A DNA stretch of 36,414 bases, taken from an uncultured Bacilli bacterium. GTDB lineage: Bacteria; Bacillota_I; Bacilli_A; RF39; UBA660. The stretch is taken from the NCBI GenBank assembly GCA_947627845.1, contig CANQXQ010000003.1, forward strand, positions 1 through 36,414, read 5' to 3'. The notes below the pieces were generated by a model. The model searched no databases and was not told where the DNA came from. It saw nothing but the letters and a program-made list of their open reading frames with translations. Shown here piece by piece: positions 27,854-36,372 of the stretch. A program made the translations under genes and the position numbers. Every line of letters begins with the position of its first letter. Position 1 is the first letter of the stretch.

Positions 27854-28459
27854 GTGATAACTATTAAAAGAGTAGGTATTATTTTAAGAAAGTTTACAGA
27901 AAATAATAAAGAATTTATCGGCTCTCGCTTTGATTTATTTAAAACTTTAAAGAAATATGATGTTAGTGTTTTAGCCATTCCTCAGACTAATTCTTTTTCT
28001 AAAATAAAAGAACTTATTGATCTTTGTGATGGCATTATTTTACCTGGTGGTGATAGTCCTCTTTCTCAAGATTTTTATCTAATTAAGTACTTATATGAAA
28101 AAGATATACCTACTTTAGGTATTTGTTTAGGCATGCAATCAATGGCTAAATATTTTGGTAAACATAAAGAATTATCTATTGAGGGCCACTATAGCTTCCA
28201 AGATTATGTTCATGAAGTTAATATTAAAAAAGATAGTCTGTTATATAAAATAATTCAAAAAGAAACAATATTAGTTAATTCTAGACATCATAGTTATATA
28301 CCCAAGACTAATCTAAAAGTAAATGCAACTTATAATAATATTATAGAGGGAGTAGAGGATCCCACCAAAAAATTCTTTTTAGGCTTAGAGTGGCATCCTG
28401 AAAGTTTAAATGATATAAATAGTAAAAAAATATTTGCTTATTTTTTAAATATTCTTTAG
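27854..28459 (+). CDS. Gamma-glutamyl-gamma-aminobutyrate hydrolase family protein (peptidase C26 / class I GATase)
   Basis: 'GIILPGGDSPL', nucleophile 'LGICLGMQSM', 'VNSRHHSYI', 'GLEWHPE'. Start codon uncertain (GTG 27854 or ATT 27863). Confidence 0.88.
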   Translation: MITIKRVGIILRKFTENNKEFIGSRFDLFKTLKKYDVSVLAIPQTNSFSKIKELIDLCDGIILPGGDSPLSQDFYLIKYLYEKDIPTLGICLGMQSMAKYFGKHKELSIEGHYSFQDYVHEVNIKKDSLLYKIIQKETILVNSRHHSYIPKTNLKVNATYNNIIEGVEDPTKKFFLGLEWHPESLNDINSKKIFAYFLNIL

Positions 28460-28477
28460 CCTATTTAAAGAATATTT
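28447..28477 (+). terminator. Terminator-like hairpin overlapping the stop codon of the C26 gene
   Basis: AAATATTCTTTA (28447-28458) / TAAAGAATATTT (28466-28477), 12 bp perfect; weak T tract. Confidence 0.5.
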
Positions 28478-28499
28478 AGGATTTTTAAATAAAAGAAAA

Positions 28500-28523
28500 A
28501 TAAAAAAGTAACTTTCGTTACTT
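28500..28523 (-). terminator. Intrinsic terminator of the minus-strand phosphorelay operon, overlapping its stop codon
   Basis: Minus strand AAGTAAC-GAAA-GTTACTT followed by TTTTTA; stop codon at 28518-28520 lies in the stem. Confidence 0.75.
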
Positions 28524-29252
28524 ATTATCATAAAAGCTTTTGATAGCTACTAAAATTCTCTTAATATTTTCTTCTTTAAAAGGTTTATTTAAAACATCTA
28601 AAATAGGGTAAGTGAAAGCTTTCTTTATAGTTTCTTCGGTATCATCACCAGTAATAATTATAACTGGTACTTTATCAAATAAATCATTTTCTTTCATATA
28701 ATCTAAAACATCAAACCCATTCATCCCAGGCATATTTAAATCAAGTAATATCGCATATATATCTTCTTTAAGATTAGTTATGGCTTCATTTCCATTATTC
28801 GCTCTAATTATGCTATATTCTTCACTAATATTTTTTTCAATAAAATTAAGCATAATATTGGAATCATCCGCGATAATTATTCTTTTTTTATTTTCTCCCT
28901 CAAAATAAGTATTAAGTAAATCTTTAATCTTATTTAAAGTACTTTTTAAATTTTCAAAATTACTAGTAATAAATTCTTGATTTTTTTCTTTACCCGCCAT
29001 TTCATGTTGTAAAAATATTTCGGCATCATTCATAAAACCTAAATATTTAGCTTCACTTTTAGTACTATGAGCCAGAATACCATAATTTTCATAATCATTA
29101 TTATTTTTATAGTATTCTAAATTATTAAGTTTATCAGTTATTGAGTCTCTAAATTCTTTTAAACTATCATTATACGAGTCTAAATCTCCCCAAAACTCCA
29201 TCGCTTCATCTACATGTACCCCATAGTTTTTTAAAATATCAATCTTTTCCAT
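28518..29252 (-). CDS. Hpt domain + response regulator receiver protein
   Basis: Hpt-like 'YGILAHSTKSEAKYLGFMNDA' then REC 'KRIIIADDSNIMLNFI...AILLDLNMPGMNGFDVL...VIIITGDD...LDVLNKPF'; no DNA-binding domain. Confidence 0.87.
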   Translation of the reverse strand: MEKIDILKNYGVHVDEAMEFWGDLDSYNDSLKEFRDSITDKLNNLEYYKNNNDYENYGILAHSTKSEAKYLGFMNDAEIFLQHEMAGKEKNQEFITSNFENLKSTLNKIKDLLNTYFEGENKKRIIIADDSNIMLNFIEKNISEEYSIIRANNGNEAITNLKEDIYAILLDLNMPGMNGFDVLDYMKENDLFDKVPVIIITGDDTEETIKKAFTYPILDVLNKPFKEENIKRILVAIKSFYDNK

Positions 29253-29264
29253 TCGTAACCTCCT

Positions 29265-31079
29265 TTATTTTAAAAACTTTGTTAACACTTTATTAAGTAA
29301 GTATCTATCAATTGGCTTAGATAAATATTCATCAAATCCGGCACTTTTATATTTTTCGTCTGTTCCCTCAATCGCATCCGCGGTTAAAGCAATCACTGGA
29401 ACATCAAATCCTGGAATTTCTTTTAATTTATTTAAAGCTTCAATTCCATTCATTTTTGGCATCATAATGTCCATTAAGATTAAATCAAAGGTTTGTTTTT
29501 GAGCTTCTTCTAAAGCTTCCATCCCACTTGTAACAGATACTATATCAAACTTATATGGTTTTAAAATATTTTCGGCCACTTTTAAATTAATCTTCGAATC
29601 ATCTACCACTAAAATCTTTTTGCCCTCAAATGCACTATAATCAATTTCTATTTCTTCGGTTTTACTTTCTGGAATTTCCATACTAACAATTTCTTGTTCG
29701 AGATAAATTCTAAAGGTTGAGCCCTCTCCATATTTACTAAAGACATTAACGCGACCACCCATCATTTCAGTTAAGCTTTTAGTAATGGCAAGTCCTAAAC
29801 CTGTACCCTCAATTGTTGTGTTTCGATCTTCATCAATTCTCTCAAATTTATTAAATAATTTATCTATATCTTCTTTTTTAATTCCTCGTCCGGTATCTTT
29901 AACCGAAATATAAAGTAAACTAGTTTTAGTGTCCATTCGATTAATACAATTAATATTAAAGTTTATTTCTCCCTCGTCAGTATATTTAGCGGCATTAGTT
30001 AATAAATTTAATACTATTTGTTTAAGTTTAGCTACATCGCCTTTTAAAACTCCCGGTAAATCCTCTGAATAAGTATATTTAAACTCAATAGGTTTTTCCC
30101 CAATTCTTGGAATTACTAATTTACATAAAGAATTAAATACTTCTCGCGGATTATATTCTTTAGGAATTATTTCCATTTTATTAGCTTCAATTTTTGATAT
30201 ATCAAGTATACCATTAACTATTTCTAATAAGTTATTGGAAGCTTCTACAATATCTTTCGCAAATCCTTTAGTTTCTTCGTTTAAATCATTCCTATCAACT
30301 AAACATTCACTAAATCCCACAATAGCATTAAGTGGAGTTCTAATCTCATGAGACATATTTGATAAGAAATCAGTTTTTGCTTTATTGGCTTTTTCCGCTT
30401 GCTCTTTGGCTAAATTTAATTCTCTAATATGTTTTAAATCAGGGTTTTCAATTGTATGATACATAATAAAGATAATAATAGACTGGAAGAATAGCATTAA
30501 AGTAAGTTTTGGATTAATGTGTTGCACTATAATAAAAACTGTTCCGAGTCCAATATAAACCAAAAGAGGAATGTACTCTTTTTTAATAATTTGTTTAAGA
30601 TTTTTAATTAAGCAATAAAGCATAATTATAATAAAGATAAGCGAACAAATATAATTTATATTAACACTTAAGCCGTAAGTGAAAATACTCGTTTCATCAC
30701 TATATATTTTTATTGGCAAACAAAATATAATTAAGCCTACTAACCATCCAATTATTTTTGAAATTTTAGCTATTTTATTTCCATAGTCTAAATTAAAAGA
30801 TATCAATATAATATAGTAAGTAAATCCTAATCCCCATAGAAAATAAAATACTATATATAATCTTGATATAAATTGATTAATAACATTATCTATTCCTAAA
30901 ATATGAAAAGAAAAATAACCTATAATATCGATTGTTAATCCAATTATTGTCAGAATTAACATTCTCGAAAATATTTTTAATTGTACACTTTTAATATTTT
31001 CCTTTGAACTAAAAACAATAAAAATAATTACTAAAAAGAACAAACTTGCAATTGATAACGCCACACTAAAAGAACCCAT
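29265..31079 (-). CDS. Hybrid sensor histidine kinase with multi-TM N-terminal region and C-terminal receiver domain
   Basis: About seven N-terminal hydrophobic segments; 'FLSNMSHEIRTPLNAIVGFSE'; 'NLLTNAAKYTDEG'; 'GTGLGLAI'; REC 'KILVVDDSKINLKV...LILMDIMMPKMNGIEAL...VIALTADA...YLSKPID'. Confidence 0.95.
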   Translation of the reverse strand: MGSFSVALSIASLFFLVIIFIVFSSKENIKSVQLKIFSRMLILTIIGLTIDIIGYFSFHILGIDNVINQFISRLYIVFYFLWGLGFTYYIILISFNLDYGNKIAKISKIIGWLVGLIIFCLPIKIYSDETSIFTYGLSVNINYICSLIFIIIMLYCLIKNLKQIIKKEYIPLLVYIGLGTVFIIVQHINPKLTLMLFFQSIIIFIMYHTIENPDLKHIRELNLAKEQAEKANKAKTDFLSNMSHEIRTPLNAIVGFSECLVDRNDLNEETKGFAKDIVEASNNLLEIVNGILDISKIEANKMEIIPKEYNPREVFNSLCKLVIPRIGEKPIEFKYTYSEDLPGVLKGDVAKLKQIVLNLLTNAAKYTDEGEINFNINCINRMDTKTSLLYISVKDTGRGIKKEDIDKLFNKFERIDEDRNTTIEGTGLGLAITKSLTEMMGGRVNVFSKYGEGSTFRIYLEQEIVSMEIPESKTEEIEIDYSAFEGKKILVVDDSKINLKVAENILKPYKFDIVSVTSGMEALEEAQKQTFDLILMDIMMPKMNGIEALNKLKEIPGFDVPVIALTADAIEGTDEKYKSAGFDEYLSKPIDRYLLNKVLTKFLK

Positions 31080-31094
31080 TTTTATCTACCATCC

Positions 31095-32906
31095 TTATCT
31101 ACTCCTTTGTAAACTAACTTCACCATTATTAACATTGGAATAATCAATATTAAATTTTTTAATTATTTCATTTTTAACAACTTTACCACCAATATTTCTT
31201 GGCAAATTATCAGTAAATATCCATTCATAAGGTATTGAAACTTCATCTAAATTATCATAGCATTCATTAATTAAAAACTCTTTTATTTCCTGTTCTTTTC
31301 CCACATACTCCGGTTTTAAAACTATTACTGCGACAGGAACTTCCTGTTCAGTTTTATGAGGAACTCCAAAAACAAATGATTCTTGAACATATTTATAACT
31401 ACTTATAAATTCATTTATTTTATTAGGATGAATATTAAATCCAAATCTCATAAATGTATCGGAAATTCGTTCAGCAAAGAAGAAATGACCTGAATTATCA
31501 CAATAACCTAAATCTTTTGTGTGTAACCAAACTCTACCATCACTATGTTTTATTAAAGCCTGTTTTGTTTCTTCTTCATTATTTAAGTAACCTTTCATTA
31601 AAGTAGGACCTGAAATACAAATTTCTCCAACTGTATTATAAGGTAACTCTTCATCGGTACCTGGTTTAAATATTGCCATATCAGTTAAAGGAAGTGGTGT
31701 TCCAATACTACCAAATTCATATTTACCAATTGGTCCAGTGGCACCTCCCAAACATTCTGTTGAACCATAACCTTGTTTTACATAAATAGCCTTTTCATTA
31801 AGTGTTTTTTCTACATCACTTGGCAATTTAGCTCCACCAGAAATTCCGTTTTTCATTGGCTTTAATGTTCCATTCTTAAATTCTTCACTTCTTGCCATAC
31901 AAATAAAATGAATTGGACCACCTGTAAATTGGGCTGGGTTTGTTTGTACCATCAACTCAGCAATTTTTTCGGTAATCAAATTTGGAATCATAATAACTTG
32001 AGTACCTAAAATAGCTTCATAGTGCATAACAGAAAAGCCATAAGAAATAGATTGAATAAGTATGTCTAAAATTTTATCGCCTTTTTCATAATCAATACCA
32101 GCTAAAAGATGTTGATACGCTTGTGCATTAATACTTTCATTTGTAAATACAGCACCTTTAGGAACTCCAGTTGTACCACTTGTTCCAATTATTGCTGCCA
32201 CTCCATTTTCTTTATAATAAGGATCTCCTAATTTTTCTTTTGCACCTTCTTTTATAAATTCGTTCCAAGTAATAATACTAGAATTATATGGAACAGCTAT
32301 TTTACCAAATGGCGCTTTATCTCCTTTAAGTTTTGCCATCGTATTTACAAAATCTTTTAAATATTTCGAAATCATGCCCGTTCCATCAGTTAAAACTACC
32401 GCATGAATATGGCAATCTTTTAATACTTGAGCATATTTTTCATAAAAACCATTAAACATAACTACTTTATCTATTTCATTTGCTCTTAAAATTTTTTCTA
32501 ATTCTCTAGCCGGCAAACTAGGAAGAATAGGATAACTTGTGCCACCTATATAGTTAAGGCCATATATTGAACATCTAGATTCAGGGACATTAGGTAGAAT
32601 AATTGGTATTATTTCTTCTTTTTTGGTATTTAAAGCTTGAAAACTTTTAGCAATTTTCTTACAACCTTTAATGTATTCATCATAACTGATTTTTAAACCG
32701 CCCTTGTAATTAGCACCTGGTATCCATAATGCTGTATTTTTTCTGTTTTCTCTTGAATATTTTTCTAACATTTGATAAATACTCATATGAATATCTAAAT
32801 GATCTTTATCAAAATCCTTATAAAGATTACTCCAAGGTCTATCTTTACTAGCTAAACCAGTAAGTTCTTTTTTAATTTTTTCTAAATTTTCATTTTCATT
32901 GCCCAT
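31095..32906 (-). CDS. Class I adenylate-forming enzyme (AMP-dependent acyl-CoA synthetase/ligase-like)
   Basis: 'IIGTSGTTGVPKGAVFTN', 'GYGSTECLG', 'GEICISGPTLMKGYLNNEEET', 'LHTKDLGY', C-terminal 'NLPRNIGGKVVKNEI'. Confidence 0.93.
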   Translation of the reverse strand: MGNENENLEKIKKELTGLASKDRPWSNLYKDFDKDHLDIHMSIYQMLEKYSRENRKNTALWIPGANYKGGLKISYDEYIKGCKKIAKSFQALNTKKEEIIPIILPNVPESRCSIYGLNYIGGTSYPILPSLPARELEKILRANEIDKVVMFNGFYEKYAQVLKDCHIHAVVLTDGTGMISKYLKDFVNTMAKLKGDKAPFGKIAVPYNSSIITWNEFIKEGAKEKLGDPYYKENGVAAIIGTSGTTGVPKGAVFTNESINAQAYQHLLAGIDYEKGDKILDILIQSISYGFSVMHYEAILGTQVIMIPNLITEKIAELMVQTNPAQFTGGPIHFICMARSEEFKNGTLKPMKNGISGGAKLPSDVEKTLNEKAIYVKQGYGSTECLGGATGPIGKYEFGSIGTPLPLTDMAIFKPGTDEELPYNTVGEICISGPTLMKGYLNNEEETKQALIKHSDGRVWLHTKDLGYCDNSGHFFFAERISDTFMRFGFNIHPNKINEFISSYKYVQESFVFGVPHKTEQEVPVAVIVLKPEYVGKEQEIKEFLINECYDNLDEVSIPYEWIFTDNLPRNIGGKVVKNEIIKKFNIDYSNVNNGEVSLQRSR

Positions 32907-33067
32907 AAATTAACCTCCCTATTAAACAATATTGTATCATAACTTTAATTAAAATGATATAAATTATTGTTATAAACAATAAATAATTTGAAAAAATAAG
33001 TGAATATTTTCCTTCCAAAAATCTACCCAAACTATATTATATAAATCTTAAAAATGCAACAAATTTA

Positions 33068-33096
33068 TTGCCTCAATGTATCAAATATGATACAAT
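33068..33096 (+). promoter_or_regulatory. Promoter TTGCCT-N17-TACAAT with embedded palindrome TGTATCA-N4-TGATACA
   Basis: Palindrome 33077-33094; -10 TACAAT 33091-33096. Confidence 0.65.
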
Positions 33097-33115
33097 TATT
33101 ACGGTGATTTGACGA

Positions 33116-33370
33116 ATGAAATACGATCCTAGTTATGTTGACTACTCCTACGATGGTGAACTTTTAAATGAAATCTTTATAAAAGAATTTATTAGATTTA
33201 GAAAAGAGAATAATTTAACTCAAGATGTCTTTTCTAAATTTTCTAATGTTCCCCGGGAAAAAATTGCCCGGATTGAAAATGGTTCTCATTCTCCGAGTAT
33301 TTTAAGTTTATTAAAAATTCTGGGTCCTATTGGTTATACAATTAAAATTGTTAAAGTAAATAGATACTAA
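33116..33370 (+). CDS. Small XRE-family HTH protein (antitoxin-like)
   Basis: 'FRKENNLTQDVFSKFSNVPREKIARIENGSHSPSILSLLKILGPIGYTIKIVKV'. Confidence 0.85.
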   Translation: MKYDPSYVDYSYDGELLNEIFIKEFIRFRKENNLTQDVFSKFSNVPREKIARIENGSHSPSILSLLKILGPIGYTIKIVKVNRY

Positions 33371-33419
33371 TCATATTCAAAATTAAAAATTTTTGATATA
33401 ATATACTAACGGTGATTAT

Positions 33420-34280
33420 ATGAATAGATATGAAAGTACTAAAAAAGTTAGCTTAATTGGTATGATTAGTAATATTTTTTTACTTATCATTAAATTTATT
33501 GTGGCTACTTTTTCTCATAGTGAAGCTTTACTGGCGGATGCTGTTAATTCGGGAGGCGATATTTTTTCTTCCTTAATGTCTTATATTGGCAATAAAATAG
33601 CGAGCCATCCTAGCGATGAAGATCACAACTTTGGCCATGGTAAAGCCGAGTATATCTTTTCTCTACTTATTGGTATTTCTATGATTTTAGTCGCATCTAA
33701 AGTTTTTTATGATTCTTTAAAATCTATTTTTAATCATAACCAATTTATTTTCTCTATCTATTTAGTTATAGTTTGTATTATTACAATTTTAACTAAATTA
33801 GCTCTCTATTTATATTGTAAAACTAATTATCATAAACACTATAATATTTTACTTAAAGCCACTATGAACGATAATCGTAATGATGCAATTTTAAGTTTTG
33901 GTACATTAGTTTCAGTTATTCTAGGCTTCTTTGGCTACTATTATTTTGATGGTATTATAGGTTCTTTAATTTCTATTTATATTATTTTTACTGGTATTTC
34001 TATCTTTTTAGAAAGTTATAAAATTTTAATGGATGTTTCCCTAGATAAAGAATACACGGATAATATTATTAAATATATTTTAAAAAATAAAGAAATAAAA
34101 AAAGTCACGGATTTTAATACTATTGCGACCGGCTATAAATATATTGCCATCTTAACTATTAATGTTGATGGTAATTTAACTACTTTTAAATCCCATGAAC
34201 TTGCCGATAACTTAGAAAAAGAAATTCCTAATGAATTTCGCAAAATTTATAAAGTAATAATTCATGTAAATCCCATTTAA
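33420..34280 (+). CDS. Cation diffusion facilitator family transporter
   Basis: 'SHSEALLADAVNSGGDIFSSLMSYIGNKIASHPSDEDHNFGHGKAEYIFSL'. Confidence 0.94.
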   Translation: MNRYESTKKVSLIGMISNIFLLIIKFIVATFSHSEALLADAVNSGGDIFSSLMSYIGNKIASHPSDEDHNFGHGKAEYIFSLLIGISMILVASKVFYDSLKSIFNHNQFIFSIYLVIVCIITILTKLALYLYCKTNYHKHYNILLKATMNDNRNDAILSFGTLVSVILGFFGYYYFDGIIGSLISIYIIFTGISIFLESYKILMDVSLDKEYTDNIIKYILKNKEIKKVTDFNTIATGYKYIAILTINVDGNLTTFKSHELADNLEKEIPNEFRKIYKVIIHVNPI

Positions 34281-34319
34281 TAATTTTTAAAACTTTGTTA
34301 TAATTAATTTGGTGATAAT

Positions 34320-35813
34320 ATGACCAAAAATAAACTTAATAATATTTTAAGTAATATTATTATAATTATTATAATTTTAATTGGCGCATCCATGTTAATT
34401 ATGCGATTTACGCAAAATGATATTTTTTTTGATCTTAAAACTGGTCAAAATCTTTTTAAATATGGCTTAGATTTTAAAGATCATTTTTCTTTTATACCCA
34501 ATTTAACTTATCTATATCATCATTATTTATATGATATATTAATCTCTCAAATATATTCTTATACAAACTTTTATGGTATATTTATTTTTTTCTTACTTAT
34601 CTATTCTTTATTAGGCCTTATTGTTTATAAAATAACTAATAATTATTCTCAAAATAAATTAATATCTTTATTTATATCTTTAATTACTATGTATTTATTA
34701 AAATCATATTATAGTGATCGGGTTCAAGCAGTTACTTATATCCTATTTTTTTTAGAAATTTATTATCTAATTAAATTATATAATACTGGTAATAAAAAAT
34801 ATTCTTTTATCTTAATCTTATTATCTATTTTAATTGTTAATTTACATATGCCTTTATGGATTTTTACTTTAGTTTTATGTTTACCATTTTTAGCTGAAAT
34901 AGTTTTAATCCCTTTAATTAATAAAATAAAATTTCTAAAAAATCATCTCTCCAATAAAATTATTTTTACTAAACCCCAAAATTCTAAAATATTTATTCTA
35001 ACTTTTATTTTATTATTATTAAGTGGTTTATGCTCACCTTTTAAATTAAATCCTTATACTTTTTTTATTAAAGCTTTTAATAATAGTTCTTATAGCTTTA
35101 TTATGGAAATGCAACCAACCATTTTAATTCATGAACCTAAACTTTTAATTATCTTGGGTCTAACAATTATTTTATTTATGTTTAAAACTAAAATAAAATT
35201 CTCTGATTTAGCTCTACTTTTAGGTTTATTTGTTTTTTCTTTAATCGCGCATCGTAATATTGCTTATGTTTATCTTTTTTACCCCTTGATATTAATTAAA
35301 ATCTTTTTCGAAAATTATTCTTTACCTAAATTTCCTGAAATAAAAAATATTACTAAATATCTAAACATTAATGTTCTTTATTTCATAACAGCCATTTGTT
35401 TACTAATCTGTTATATCTTATCTTTTAGTCTTTTAAAAGATTTTGACTATAAAGTTAAAGATACTTACCCTGATGAAATAGTAAACTATATTAAAAATAA
35501 TTTAGATTATTCTCATTTAAAATTCTATTGTGACTTTAATTATGGCTCTTATCTAGCTTTATATGATATTCCCATTTTTATTGACTCTCGAGCCGAAGTT
35601 TATATTAAAGAATTTAATGGGGGAGAGGACATAATAAAAGATTATTTAATTTCAACTGGTATGAACTATAAAGAAATATTTGAAAAATATCAATTTGATT
35701 ATGCCATAGTCTATTATAATAATGATTTATACCATTATTTAGAACAAGATGCAGATTTCGAATTAATTTATAATGAAGATAATATGTATGCCTTATTTGA
35801 ATGCAATCTATAA
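34320..35813 (+). CDS. Polytopic membrane protein, GT-C glycosyltransferase-like
   Basis: Many TM helices plus C-terminal soluble region 'YCDFNYGSYLALYDIPIFIDSRAEVYIKEFNGGEDIIKDY'. Confidence 0.6.
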   Translation: MTKNKLNNILSNIIIIIIILIGASMLIMRFTQNDIFFDLKTGQNLFKYGLDFKDHFSFIPNLTYLYHHYLYDILISQIYSYTNFYGIFIFFLLIYSLLGLIVYKITNNYSQNKLISLFISLITMYLLKSYYSDRVQAVTYILFFLEIYYLIKLYNTGNKKYSFILILLSILIVNLHMPLWIFTLVLCLPFLAEIVLIPLINKIKFLKNHLSNKIIFTKPQNSKIFILTFILLLLSGLCSPFKLNPYTFFIKAFNNSSYSFIMEMQPTILIHEPKLLIILGLTIILFMFKTKIKFSDLALLLGLFVFSLIAHRNIAYVYLFYPLILIKIFFENYSLPKFPEIKNITKYLNINVLYFITAICLLICYILSFSLLKDFDYKVKDTYPDEIVNYIKNNLDYSHLKFYCDFNYGSYLALYDIPIFIDSRAEVYIKEFNGGEDIIKDYLISTGMNYKEIFEKYQFDYAIVYYNNDLYHYLEQDADFELIYNEDNMYALFECNL

Positions 35814-35818
35814 GTTAA

Positions 35819-36271
35819 TTATTTTAAATATTTAGGACTATCAATTCTTCCTAATATATAATCCGCGGAAACTCTATATTTTTTACATATTTCATATAAA
35901 AAAGATGTGGAAATTAAATATCTACCTCGCTCATAATCCGCAATAACTGAATGTGTAGTATTTAAAATCGCTGCTAATTTAATTTGAGTAAGTTTATTTT
36001 CTTTTCTAAACTCTTTTAATCTCAATCTCACTAAATTTTTAGTATAATGTGTACCAAGACCATTATACTTTTTAGTATTTGTAAAATTAAAAATATAGTC
36101 AAGGGACACTTTAAAATAGTCACATATTTTTATTAAATGTTTCAAAGGAATAATTGTGTATTCTGTTTCATATTGGTTATAAGTTCCACTATAAATATTT
36201 AAAATATTAGCTATTTCATATTGCTTTATATTTTTACTTTCTCTTAATTCTATTATTCTTTTATTATACAT
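35819..36271 (-). CDS. Tandem XRE-type HTH regulator (two HTH domains)
   Basis: HTH 1 'IIELRESKNIKQYEIANILNIYSGTYNQYETEYTIIPLKHLIKICDYFKVSLDYIF' and HTH 2 'LKEFRKENKLTQIKLAAILNTTHSVIADYERGRYLISTSFLYEICKKYRVSADYILG'. Confidence 0.9.
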   Translation of the reverse strand: MYNKRIIELRESKNIKQYEIANILNIYSGTYNQYETEYTIIPLKHLIKICDYFKVSLDYIFNFTNTKKYNGLGTHYTKNLVRLRLKEFRKENKLTQIKLAAILNTTHSVIADYERGRYLISTSFLYEICKKYRVSADYILGRIDSPKYLK

Positions 36272-36343
36272 TTATATCCACCAATACAATTGTCTCATAA
36301 AAAAATACATAAAATATTTTCTCCTAAAATGCCGACATTTTTC

Positions 36344-36372
36344 TTGACTTTAACTATAGGAGAATATATAAT
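36344..36372 (+). promoter_or_regulatory. Promoter TTGACT-N17-TATAAT for a gene running out of the window
   Basis: TTGACT 36344-36349; TATAAT 36367-36372; flanked by TTCTCCTA/TAGGAGAA. Confidence 0.6.

Noticed and set aside
33116-33370. Complete type II toxin-antitoxin pair
   Set aside because: No toxin-like ORF next to the XRE gene on either strand.
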